NCBI GenBank assembly: GCA_020635075.1
Contig: JACKAM010000001.1
Span: 682,001-746,000 of the forward strand
Source of the DNA: Pseudobdellovibrionaceae bacterium
GTDB lineage: Bacteria; Bdellovibrionota; Bdellovibrionia; Bdellovibrionales; UBA1609
Length of the DNA: 64,000 nucleotides
Direction of reading: 5' to 3'
Both the position numbers and the translations under genes were made by a program. Below the pieces are notes generated by a model. It saw only the letters and a list, made by a program, of their open reading frames with translations, had not been told where the DNA came from and did not search any database. Every line of letters begins with the position of its first letter. The first letter of the stretch is position 1. Below, piece after piece: positions 25,324 through 33,182 of the stretch.

Positions 25324-25427
25324 TTAACTGCGCAACCCGAAATAGAGTCGCCCGAACCCGTGAACCGTTTCGGGTAACGGGTTGCGGGCAATGGGCTCGG
25401 AAAACAGCCACAGTTTGCCGTTGGTGT

Positions 25428-25805
25428 TTAGGTGACGCCCATGTGTTGGGCGCGGTGATGTCCTGAACAGAGGAGGGTTAAATTCTCTAGATGGTTGTTC
25501 CCGCCAAGGGAAAGGGGTTTGATGTGATGAACTTCCAGAAATTTGGTTTCTGAACATCGTTGGCCCTGGTGATTCATATGGCCACAGCGGCCGGCAAATT
25601 TAAGCATCACCCGGTGTTTGATGGCAGCGGGGAGCGGTCTTCGTTTCTTTGTTTTAGATTCAGCTTTGGTTCTCTTCGTCCCCTTAGCCTTTGGGTGAAT
25701 ACGGCCTGTTGTACTGCGCCTATTCTCATTTTGCCCACACTCCAGACTGTTATTCTGACGTCGATCGCTTGACGCAGAATTTTCGGGAACTTGCCTTAAG
25801 ACTAG
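25428..25805 (-). pseudogene. HNH endonuclease C-terminal remnant
   Basis: The HNH core is clear: CGHMNHQGQRC, FLEVHHIKPLSLGG, HLENLTLLCSGHH, with the zinc-type Cys and the catalytic HH. Intact relatives carry a longer N-terminal region. Upstream the frame stays open (basic, Lys/Arg/Ser-rich) only back to 25805, where it meets the TAG of the next gene. The only start codons lie at 25610 (GTG) and 25607 (ATG), giving a 60-residue fragment. It is most likely a 5'-truncated remnant, though translation by readthrough of that TAG or from the GTG cannot be excluded. Confidence 0.65.
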
Positions 25806-26654
25806 CTAGCGTATCTTAAAATCGGAGTGAGCTTCGCGAATAGGGACTGTCTCCTGGAGAACCTTATGGTACTCCGCTCTCTTAGCATCTGTCTGACCCA
25901 GTTGGTATCGATAGGCTTCGACCAGGTAGCGGTTCACGGTTTGGGAAACGGAAGCGACTTCAAACCCGACAGGGAAGTCGGTATCAAAAATGTATCTTAA
26001 GGGTTTAACCGCAAATATATTAAAGGGGCACACATAGACCTGTCCTTGTTCATACCAGCTCAGAAGCTGATCTTTACTCACCCTCACATCAATTTCCCTT
26101 TGCCAGCGGGGCAGTCCGTCGCTGAAATAGCCGCCTACAGAAAAACTGACGTGATGGTAGGGGGTGCCGATTTCCTGGCGGTGGCGGTCCAGCCCCAGTG
26201 TGATGGAGCCAATGGGATCATGTTGCCAAATTTTGAATTCCACCTCTGACATGGTTCGGGTGAATATGATGGAATCCCCAGGGGATTGCTCAATCAAGTA
26301 GTGAGCGGCATCTTTGAAACTCAGCTGACCACCCTGATTGCGAATTCCCATTTCAAAAGGGGCCTCCCGGGAATAAAGACCAAAGTCGTTGATGAAAAAG
26401 GCGTCTTCCGCTTGAAGCATACGCAGTTTTGGAGCGGACCTTTCTCGGTAGGGGCGCTGGTCTTTTTTGATCCAGGGAGTGAAATCGTACCAAGCGAGAC
26501 GCCTTCCACGCTGAACGTCCTCGATGACCAGAACCTCCCCTCGGACAAATTCTCGATCCTTGGCGGCCTTGTTGTAAGCCTCTACGGATTCAAACCACAC
26601 GATTTGCTGGCCACTTTTTTGGAATTGGTAGGAGTGGCTTGGTGTCGATTGCAA
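25806..26654 (-). CDS. Unknown exported protein, 3' part of a split gene
   Basis: 282 residues from a TTG with no good ribosome site and no signal peptide. The family is not recognised (GQQIVWFESVEAYNKAAKD, FTRTMSEVEFKIWQHDP, FSVGGYFSDGLPRW). The frame continues naturally from the upstream signal-peptide-bearing frame if one A is removed from the A6 run at 26615-26620. The two are therefore probably one gene of about 340-350 codons interrupted by a +1 insertion, a sequencing error, or frameshifting. The TAG stop is followed in the same frame by the HNH remnant. Confidence 0.65.
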   Translation of the reverse strand: MQSTPSHSYQFQKSGQQIVWFESVEAYNKAAKDREFVRGEVLVIEDVQRGRRLAWYDFTPWIKKDQRPYRERSAPKLRMLQAEDAFFINDFGLYSREAPFEMGIRNQGGQLSFKDAAHYLIEQSPGDSIIFTRTMSEVEFKIWQHDPIGSITLGLDRHRQEIGTPYHHVSFSVGGYFSDGLPRWQREIDVRVSKDQLLSWYEQGQVYVCPFNIFAVKPLRYIFDTDFPVGFEVASVSQTVNRYLVEAYRYQLGQTDAKRAEYHKVLQETVPIREAHSDFKIR

Positions 26655-26883
26655 TTCTAGGTAAATTGCGCTGAAGAATCTGCCAGTAGGCGTCCTGGGC
26701 CTCCTTGAGAGTTAGCACAATCGGCGCATGAGAGGCCAACCTGGCGACTTCCTTGCGGCAGCCCGCAGATGCCGGCAGGGCGGTATAAAGCATTAAATTG
26801 ACTAGGAAAAATAGCGCTGATCGCATGCGAAAAGGTTTTGCAAGGAGCGTTCCAGGTCGTGGTTCCTCGGCTAGGTGTTTCAT
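26590..26883 (-). CDS. Unknown exported protein, 5' part of a split gene
   Basis: 97 residues including a signal peptide (ALFFLVNLMLYTALPASA). The start may be the ATG at 26826 rather than 26883; neither has a strong ribosome site. The frame reads well through LTLKEAQDAYWQILQRNL and IDTKPLLPIPK, then degrades to KWPANRVV and stops. Dropping one base in the A6 run joins ...LLPIPK to SGQQIVWFES of the downstream frame. The product as written is truncated. Confidence 0.6.
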   Translation of the reverse strand: MKHLAEEPRPGTLLAKPFRMRSALFFLVNLMLYTALPASAGCRKEVARLASHAPIVLTLKEAQDAYWQILQRNLPRIAIDTKPLLPIPKKWPANRVV

Positions 26884-26950
26884 CTAATAGGTGAACCGTC
26901 GCCACCCATTTTGGAAGGCGAATTATTGGTCACAAAAGAGAGTACAAAGG

Positions 26951-27982
26951 CTAAAAACGATAGACGGCGGAAAGGGCGGCGCTGTCTTCTTTGCTTTCGG
27001 TGGCTCCTTGGGTGGATTGGGATTTGCTGTGGCGGTAGTCGAGTTTGACGACCAGATGATCATTGACGGTTCGCTTGAGGCCCGCAGTTTGATCCATGCG
27101 GCGGTAGGTGCCGGGGTAATCACTGGTGCCTTCAAAGCGCAGGCCCCAGGCCCACTTGTCATTTGCCTGAGAAGTGAAGCTCACTAAAAAGGCTTGGGTG
27201 TCATCTTGTTGGCCGACTTGATCCACATGGTCCAACTCCAGGTGAAGATCCCAATGGTCGCGCATGAGTCCTAAAAGAATCTCGCTAAAGCGCATGGGAT
27301 CGCCGTGATCTGAGTACTCAATGTAGCCGAGTTTGAGATAGCCATTTTCCTGAGTGTAGCCAATCATGCCGCCATACTCGGGCGAAGTGTTGCCCAAAGA
27401 GCCTTTGCCAACGGCGTCTGAGGCAATCAGATTTAAAGACCAAGGGCCTCTTTGGTGGGCGAGCATCAGGCCGTTGTGGGTGCCATGAGAAACATTAATT
27501 CCCACCCAAGCCAAGCGGGCAAAAAAATTGTCGGCGGCGTCGTTGGCCTCATAGCCATAGATGGAATCAAATTGTCCAAGAGTCAGAGTCCATTCTCCAA
27601 CCTTGTGTTCCAAATAGAGTTGAGCCTTTTCTTTGGCCAAGTCAAAGTTGTTGGTCGCGGCGGAATCCGCAATTCCGTCATTGTCCGTATCCAAGGGTCC
27701 AGCCCACTTGATCGGCAGGTCTAAATAAAATCGACTGTCTTGAAACTTGTGCTCTACCATCAGAGAGCCGGCGAACAGGCGAAAACCACTATTGAAGGAG
27801 TCCTCATCAATCCAGCTGTAGCCCACATCAGCAAAACCAGAAATGGTGGTACTGGAGTCAGAGGTGGAAGCAGGTGACCTGGTGGCGGAGGCCGCAGGCA
27901 AAGTTTCAGCGAACGAGTGTGCGGTGGCGAGAGTCAATGTCAAACAAAGCCCTACACGAGCCAGATCCTTAAGCACTTCCAC
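26951..27982 (-). CDS. Outer-membrane beta-barrel protein (porin-like)
   Basis: 343 residues from a GTG at 27982 (GGGAGG seven bases upstream); a start at 28036 is possible but lacks support. Signal peptide LCLTLTLATAHSFA, a Ser/Thr-rich linker, then alternating strands (TISGFADVGYSW, FYLDLPIKWAG, WTLTLGQFDSIYGYEANDAADNFF, YLKLGYIEYSDHG) ending AVYRF with the C-terminal Phe of barrels. The segment GQFDSIYGYE resembles the BBP2/porin-type barrels. Loops contain DTDNDGIAD, a calcium-binding-like sequence. It lies downstream of the TonB operon but beyond its terminator, so it is probably transcribed separately. Confidence 0.85.
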   Translation of the reverse strand: MEVLKDLARVGLCLTLTLATAHSFAETLPAASATRSPASTSDSSTTISGFADVGYSWIDEDSFNSGFRLFAGSLMVEHKFQDSRFYLDLPIKWAGPLDTDNDGIADSAATNNFDLAKEKAQLYLEHKVGEWTLTLGQFDSIYGYEANDAADNFFARLAWVGINVSHGTHNGLMLAHQRGPWSLNLIASDAVGKGSLGNTSPEYGGMIGYTQENGYLKLGYIEYSDHGDPMRFSEILLGLMRDHWDLHLELDHVDQVGQQDDTQAFLVSFTSQANDKWAWGLRFEGTSDYPGTYRRMDQTAGLKRTVNDHLVVKLDYRHSKSQSTQGATESKEDSAALSAVYRF

Positions 27983-28083
27983 GATGAAGCCTCCCGTTGA
28001 GGCCTCATTAGACAAAATGTTTTCCGGATATGCCAAGCGATTTCGGTGGAGGCCCCGAGTTTCGACGCTTCGAATAGGGAATC

Positions 28084-28187
28084 AAAAAAAGTCTCTGCGA
28101 AAAGTGGGACCCAGGGAGCCGGGGGGCTCCAACCAACCAAGTCCTAGTTGGAACCTTTGGCGACCTGAGTCCCAGCTTTTCGCAGAG
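28084..28187 (-). terminator. Long-stem terminator of the TonB operon, starting inside the TPR gene
   Basis: On the minus strand, CTCTGCGAAAAGCTGGGACT... (28187-28164) pairs with its near-complement ending in CTTTTCGCAGAG (28115-28093), about 23 of 24 positions, and is followed by seven T residues. The loop of about 48 bases contains a smaller GGAGCC/GGCTCC hairpin and the TPR stop codon at 28144. The ascending arm is coding sequence for the last residues before the stop. Confidence 0.8.
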
Positions 28188-29445
28188 CAAGTTCCGATTC
28201 GATGTGGGCAATCCAGCCATCAAGAGGAGACGCATCTTTTTTGGCTGTGACCTTCTTGGCGACCTTCAATGATTGCAAAGCCTCGTCGAGTTTCCCCATT
28301 TGAAAAAGCGACATGCCAATGCCCAGGTGAATCTGACTGGGCCGCTTGAGCTTTCCTTTTTGGAGAGCACGCTTAAGATGAGAGACCGCCTGGGGCCACT
28401 TTTCTTGTTCCATATACAGCTGGCCCAGGCGGGACTCTAGATCACCCTTTGAGCTGAGCTGGGCGGCTTGCTTAAGAGCGGCAATGGATTTGTCCAAATC
28501 TTCGGCCTGGAGCCATGCAGCCGAAAGGATTTCCCAATTGCGTTGGGTCTTCTCCACTTTACCCGTTGCTAATCCCTGTTCCAACAGTTGAGCGGCTTCA
28601 AATGGAAGGCCTTCTTGTAGGCGCAATCCCACCAGGTTCATGATTTCGCCTTGTTCCTTAAACTGATCAATGCGGTTTCCTGTTTCCAGGGAGGCTAGGG
28701 CCGGTTTGGCTTCGTTGCTGTTGAGGAGTAATCCGGAGAGCTGTTTCCAATTGGCTTTTTCGTCAGGTTTGAGAGCCGTCAGTTGTTTGGCCCTTTTCAC
28801 AGCCATTTCCGATTGCCCCAATTCTGAGTGCAGAGCCATGGCGAGACGAATCCAGGCCGGGTTGGCTTTTGGAACTTCGTTCAAGGCCATGGTGATTTGA
28901 TCCAAAGCTAACTGAAGCTGGCGGTTTTCGGCATAGACCGCGGCAATAAAGGCCCGGGCCTCGGGGCGAATATTTTCAGCCAGTGCCATCCACAACTCCA
29001 AAGTCTCTTGGGCCTTGTTGCCATTTTTTCCGGCCATCTGCACTTGAGCCAAGGCAAACATGAGAGTCATGGTTGGCGTGTAGGGAAGAACCTCAAGTTT
29101 TAAAGCGCGGCCAAAGCTTTCCTCTGAAGCTTGGTAGTTTTCCATTTGCGCATGGATGATTCCCTGGAGGTGATAGGCCTGGGCCAATTCAAAAGGGCGT
29201 TTGCTGGTCGATTTGATCAACAGGTTGGCCATATCCAGAGCCTGATCGTACTTTTCTTTTTGGATCCAACCGTAAATACGCTGGAGTTTCTTGTGAGAAC
29301 TCTGCGAGACCAGAGCTGAGCGTCTCTCAAGCAACTGCTGTTTGATCTTCTGCAATTCCTGTTTGGGCGGAATAGCGGCAAACGAAGGCACAGCCCACAA
29401 ACACAGACTGAGGATCAAAACTGAAAGTCGAGTTGTGCGTAACAT
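28144..29445 (-). CDS. TPR protein of the TonB/ExbB operon
   Basis: 433 residues: signal peptide (LSVLILSLCLWAVPSFA), then TPR-like helical pairs along most of the length (AYHLQGIIHAQMENYQASEESFGRAL; ESRLGQLYMEQEKWPQAVSHLKRAL; HLGIGMSLFQMGKLDEALQSL). It is the last gene of the operon, 11 bases after tonB. TPR proteins encoded beside TonB2/TtpC-type energisers are thought to organise the complex in the periplasm. That role is inference here. Confidence 0.87.
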   Translation of the reverse strand: MLRTTRLSVLILSLCLWAVPSFAAIPPKQELQKIKQQLLERRSALVSQSSHKKLQRIYGWIQKEKYDQALDMANLLIKSTSKRPFELAQAYHLQGIIHAQMENYQASEESFGRALKLEVLPYTPTMTLMFALAQVQMAGKNGNKAQETLELWMALAENIRPEARAFIAAVYAENRQLQLALDQITMALNEVPKANPAWIRLAMALHSELGQSEMAVKRAKQLTALKPDEKANWKQLSGLLLNSNEAKPALASLETGNRIDQFKEQGEIMNLVGLRLQEGLPFEAAQLLEQGLATGKVEKTQRNWEILSAAWLQAEDLDKSIAALKQAAQLSSKGDLESRLGQLYMEQEKWPQAVSHLKRALQKGKLKRPSQIHLGIGMSLFQMGKLDEALQSLKVAKKVTAKKDASPLDGWIAHIESELALRKAGTQVAKGSN

Positions 29446-29456
29446 AATGTCTCTCC

Positions 29457-30077
29457 TTAGCTCTCCAGTTTGAAGTCAATTTTGACTTTAAGGCCTTCCT
29501 GAACAATGGGTTTACCTTCGATGACCTTGGGGCGGTACTTCCATTTCAACAGGGCACGACGGGCCGAGCGGTCAAAGATACGCCTGGGGTGAGAATCCAT
29601 CACTCGGACGTTGGAGACCGTGCCCGCAGGAGTGATATCAAACTGCAGAACCACCCAACCTTCCACTCCCATCATGGCCGCCTTACGCGGGTACTGAGGT
29701 TCCATGCGCACGAGAGGCATGACTTCGCTGCCGCCACCACCGGCTGCACCACCTAATAGAGGGCCGCCACCAAAATTTAATGGTAGATCCATCGCCGGAA
29801 TATTCATTTGTGCCAGATCCTGTGTCGGTACATCAGCCGAGGCCACATTCATGCGGTCCATGCGCGGAGTTTCTTTGGGTTCGGGAGGCTTTTCCGGAAG
29901 TTTACGCTGCCGGGTCTCCACCTGATCCTGGGACTTAAGGCGGACAAATTCGATAAAGCTTGCCGAGTCTTCGGTCTTTGGCAATTGGTGGTCGCCGGTA
30001 ATCAGTCGTGACATGAAATAAAACAAAGACAAGGTCACGAAAAGTCCGGCTAAAAATGCAGCGCTGGCTCTGAGCAT
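29457..30077 (-). CDS. tonB: TonB energy-transducing protein
   Basis: 206 residues: N-terminal membrane anchor (FLAGLFVTLSLFYFMS), a Pro-rich periplasmic linker (EKPPEPKETPRMD) and a Gly-rich spacer. The C-terminal TonB domain starts at about residue 120 (RMEPQYPRKAAMMGVEGWVVLQFDI, then RRALLKWKYRPKVIEGKP). It carries proton-motive energy from the ExbB/ExbD complex to outer-membrane receptors. It lies immediately downstream of exbD. Confidence 0.93.
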   Translation of the reverse strand: MLRASAAFLAGLFVTLSLFYFMSRLITGDHQLPKTEDSASFIEFVRLKSQDQVETRQRKLPEKPPEPKETPRMDRMNVASADVPTQDLAQMNIPAMDLPLNFGGGPLLGGAAGGGGSEVMPLVRMEPQYPRKAAMMGVEGWVVLQFDITPAGTVSNVRVMDSHPRRIFDRSARRALLKWKYRPKVIEGKPIVQEGLKVKIDFKLES

Positions 30078-30080
30078 TGG

Positions 30081-30491
30081 TTACCTCGCAGCTTCATTGG
30101 CAGCAATGGACACGTTTTCCACCCCTGCCAGTCGAACTTGGTCCATCACCTGGACAAGTAATCCAGTTTCAGATTTTTGATCAGCTTGGATGACCACCGA
30201 GCCTTCTGGACTCTCGGCATGCATGCGCTCCACGTTTGCTCTCACTGAGCGCACATCCACCCGGCGCTTCTGAATCCAAATGTCGCCGCCTTCGGAAATG
30301 GCAATCAGAATATTCGCCCTTTCTTTTTGTTCAGCCGTGGCTGCACTCGGACGGTTCACATCCAAGCCTGATTCTTTGACGAACGAAGTGGTGACAATAA
30401 AAAAGATCAGCATGATAAAAACCACGTCGAGCATGGGAGTCAAATCAATGCCCGTGTCTTCTTCTTTGTGGCGTTGACGACGGCGGCTCAT
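30081..30491 (-). CDS. exbD: ExbD/TolR-type biopolymer transport protein
   Basis: 136 residues. A cytoplasmic basic start (MSRRRQRHKEEDTGIDLTPMLD) with the family's essential Asp (PMLD), one membrane helix (VVFIMLIFFIVTTSFV) and a periplasmic domain (GDIWIQKRRVDVRSV, VVIQADQKSETGLLVQVMDQV). It partners ExbB to form the proton channel. The start overlaps the stop of the short exbB by 4 bases. Confidence 0.94.
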   Translation of the reverse strand: MSRRRQRHKEEDTGIDLTPMLDVVFIMLIFFIVTTSFVKESGLDVNRPSAATAEQKERANILIAISEGGDIWIQKRRVDVRSVRANVERMHAESPEGSVVIQADQKSETGLLVQVMDQVRLAGVENVSIAANEAAR

Positions 30492-31036
30492 ATTCCACTC
30501 TCCTTTGTACGTACAATTTCCTGAAACACCAGGCTCTCAGACAGCTTTTCAGTTTCAACCTTGGCCTTTCCCTCAAGCCATGATCCCATGTAGAGGCCGC
30601 TCAGGGAGGCCACCATGCCGGCCATGGTGGGAATGGTGGCCATTGAAATGCCCGAGGCCATAAGCCGGGCGTTTCCGGTTCCGGTCACGGCCATCACATC
30701 AAAGACAGCAATCATTCCAGTCACCGTGCCCAACAAACCCAGCAGGGGGCAAACGGAGACCAGAGTTTTAATCAATGGAATGCGCTCAGAAAGCGCTTGC
30801 TGCGCCTGGGAGATTTTAGCCAGGCGGATCTGGTGAGCGTCCCAGGAATCTTTGTCACCGCGTTTGTCCCATTCCTGTTTGATGGACTTGGCTAGAGACG
30901 GGAAGTCCTTTTTCAAAAACAAACTTCGTTCTAATATCAGGGTCCACAGGGCCAGAGTGGTGGCAAATATTAACGCCAACACCTGACCGCCGGTGGCTAA
31001 GAAATCTTGAATGACTTCCCAGGCTTCAAATAGCAT
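30488..31036 (-). CDS. exbB: Short ExbB/TolQ-type proton channel subunit
   Basis: 182 residues from the ATG at 31036, 4 bases after the stop of the long ExbB gene with AAGGGG upstream. There are three membrane helices: near the start, then LVSVCPLLGLLGTVTGMIAVF and ATIPTMAGMVASLSGLYMGS. The MotA/TolQ/ExbB signature is GLLGTVTGM. It works with ExbD in the inner membrane to energise TonB. The presence of both a long and a short ExbB in tandem matches TonB2-type systems. Confidence 0.93.
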   Translation of the reverse strand: MLFEAWEVIQDFLATGGQVLALIFATTLALWTLILERSLFLKKDFPSLAKSIKQEWDKRGDKDSWDAHQIRLAKISQAQQALSERIPLIKTLVSVCPLLGLLGTVTGMIAVFDVMAVTGTGNARLMASGISMATIPTMAGMVASLSGLYMGSWLEGKAKVETEKLSESLVFQEIVRTKESGI

Positions 31037-31040
31037 TGGA

Positions 31041-32375
31041 TCACCCCTTCTCCCCGCGACTGGCAATCATGCCAGCGCTTTGTTCTTCAAGGATCTGGAT
31101 CAGGCCCTTGCTCTTGGAGTTCACAAAGTTGTGTAGCAATAGCAGCGGGATGGCGCAGACCAATCCGAACACCGTAGTGATCAGGGCCTGGGAAATACCA
31201 CCGGCCATGAGTTTTGGATCGCTGGTGCCAAACAAAGTGATGCTTTGGAAGGTCAGGATCATACCGGTCACTGTTCCCAAAAGACCGAGCAGAGGTGCCA
31301 CGGCCGAGAGCAGTTTAATAGTGCCAATTCCTCTTTCCAGTTTAGGAGTAGAGCGCAAAACCTCCTCATCAATTTTGAGTTCAAGAGTTTCCAGATCCTT
31401 TTCCCGGTATTGGGAGAAGACCTGCATGATACGGCCAAGAGGATTGTTGAGGTTGGCCTCAGTCGATGCCAACTGGCTGGTGATCTTCTTGCCTTCGCGG
31501 TAAAGGACAATCAGTCGCTCGATCACCAGGATGAGGCCCAAGATCAACAAGGCGATAATGACGTAACCTACAACTCCGCCTTGCTGAAATCTCTCGCCTA
31601 AGCTCGGGGCCTGGACCAGCATGGACAAAAGACTTCCCCGACTGGGATCAAGGCTGAAGGCGGCAAAGGATGATCTGCTGGAAGCAAAGTCACTGGCAAG
31701 CGACAAATGCTTACCCTCAGGTTGCCTGGCCAGTTCCATGATTTGACCGGTGGCGGGTTGAAAGTGAAGGTACAGGCCATCACTGATCAGGTTAAAGCTC
31801 CCCACGCGCACCACGGGTTGAACATTCTTAGTGCCATCAGGGGCGATCACCGAAGCTTTAAAGCGGGTGACCTTTCCTGATTCGGTCATCTCCTGCTGGA
31901 GGTGAAACCACAGATTTTCCAGATCTTGGATCTCTGGCAGGGATTTTCTTTCAGCCAAATCGGCCATTGCTTCTTTGCGACCTGGAATTTGGGCTGAAAT
32001 CACCGAACCTTCGAACTGGCCTCTCATGTCGCCGGCGACTTGTTTGACCACGCCAAACATTTCCCCCAGAGTTCCCAGAACAATCTGCTTTTGGGTTTCA
32101 ATTCCGGCCAGGTCCTTTTCGTTCTTTTCAAATTGCCGAGTGAGGCCCATTGTGACCTTTTCAATCGCTGCCAGTTGAGACTGGGCTTCCTTCAAAAGCG
32201 CCATCTGCTGATCGCGTTTACTCAGGAAATCCTCTTCCCGTTGGATTTGTAGCTCTGCCTTTGTCCCTTGTTCTTTTTTGACCTGGGCCAGGAGCTCGTC
32301 CAAATTTGACGGGTTGGCCGAGGCGGGGAGGGAGAAAACAGTCATTAAACTGATTAAAGTGATAAGTCTTTTCAT
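31041..32375 (-). CDS. Long ExbB-family protein (TtpC-like)
   Basis: 444 residues: signal peptide, a periplasmic coiled-coil region of about 230 residues (QREEDFLSKRDQQMALLKEAQ), then a C-terminal ExbB/TolQ channel domain with GGVVGYVIIALLILGLILVIE, LLSAVAPLLGLLGTVTGMILTF and ALITTVFGLVCAIPLLL. The layout matches TtpC of Vibrio/Shewanella TonB2 systems, in which the extra periplasmic part bridges TonB to the energiser. It sits between the DUF3450 gene (adjacent, stop and start share a base region) and short exbB. Confidence 0.9.
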   Translation of the reverse strand: MKRLITLISLMTVFSLPASANPSNLDELLAQVKKEQGTKAELQIQREEDFLSKRDQQMALLKEAQSQLAAIEKVTMGLTRQFEKNEKDLAGIETQKQIVLGTLGEMFGVVKQVAGDMRGQFEGSVISAQIPGRKEAMADLAERKSLPEIQDLENLWFHLQQEMTESGKVTRFKASVIAPDGTKNVQPVVRVGSFNLISDGLYLHFQPATGQIMELARQPEGKHLSLASDFASSRSSFAAFSLDPSRGSLLSMLVQAPSLGERFQQGGVVGYVIIALLILGLILVIERLIVLYREGKKITSQLASTEANLNNPLGRIMQVFSQYREKDLETLELKIDEEVLRSTPKLERGIGTIKLLSAVAPLLGLLGTVTGMILTFQSITLFGTSDPKLMAGGISQALITTVFGLVCAIPLLLLHNFVNSKSKGLIQILEEQSAGMIASRGEKG

Positions 32376-33157
32376 TATTTCACCTCAGCGGTTTGGATGG
32401 GGAGCTTCATCAGATCGGGAGCGGCTTCTTTGCGGGCAATGCGCAGACCTTTGCGAATACTTTTGGCGAAAGAGTCATCTAGGGGGAGCCACCTTTTTTG
32501 TTGAGGCATCCACTGGCCGGCCTGTTTGCCATCAAGTGTTTGATAGATCAGGGCGAGGCGACCGATACGCAGAAAATCCACGGTCAGGTCTTTGCCATTC
32601 ACCTGCTGGAGGCCGCGGTAGGCTTCAATGGTTCGACCGTAGTCGTTTTCCACCTGGTAAGCTTCCAACACGCGCCGGAACTTCTCAGAGGTCGAGACAT
32701 CAGCCCGATTCATCATGGTCTTGAGTTTGCCAATCCGGTCCTGTCGCTCTTCCATCAGGAAAGGAATGTCCAGCTGAACAAATTTTTCCATAGTGGCAAT
32801 CATGCGCATCATCAGTGGCACCACTTCCCTTTGCGTGTTGCGGATGGAGTCGATGTCTTTTTGAATGGCCTTCATTTCGGCAACCTGGTCGGCCAGGAGC
32901 TTTTCCAATTGAGCGTTGTAAATTTTGGTGTTGTCAATTTTCCGTAATGTCATTCGGTACTCATCCAGAAGCCTGCGGGTCTCATCCGAGATCTCGGTGA
33001 TCTTTTTCTGAGCCTGTGCAGACTCGCTATTGGCCTTTTCCTGAGAGGACAGGACCTGGTTGAGTTTCTGTTGTTCTGTTTCAGCAGGCTGTTGCGCCAT
33101 GGCCGCCCCTGCAAACAGAAAAGTTCCAAGGATAATGGGTATTAGCTTTTGTTTCAT
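32375..33157 (-). CDS. DUF3450 periplasmic protein of the TonB system
   Basis: 260 residues from the ATG at 33157 (MKQKLIPIILGTFLFAGAAMA signal peptide). The frame extends upstream but only the ATG at 33157 gives an export signal. A long coiled coil follows, then DIPFLMEERQDRIGKL, typical of DUF3450, and a C-terminal domain with GQWMPQQKRWLPLDDSFAKSIRKGLRIA. DUF3450 genes are repeatedly found beside ttpC-exbB-exbD-tonB. The precise role is not known; stabilising the complex is inferred. Confidence 0.88.
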   Translation of the reverse strand: MKQKLIPIILGTFLFAGAAMAQQPAETEQQKLNQVLSSQEKANSESAQAQKKITEISDETRRLLDEYRMTLRKIDNTKIYNAQLEKLLADQVAEMKAIQKDIDSIRNTQREVVPLMMRMIATMEKFVQLDIPFLMEERQDRIGKLKTMMNRADVSTSEKFRRVLEAYQVENDYGRTIEAYRGLQQVNGKDLTVDFLRIGRLALIYQTLDGKQAGQWMPQQKRWLPLDDSFAKSIRKGLRIARKEAAPDLMKLPIQTAEVK

Positions 33158-33182
33158 ATGGTTCCTCTCGTCCTTCATCCAA

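Noticed and set aside
25248..25466. Open frames within the second element copy
   Set aside because: They read through repeat sequence and are not kept as the same protein in the other copies.
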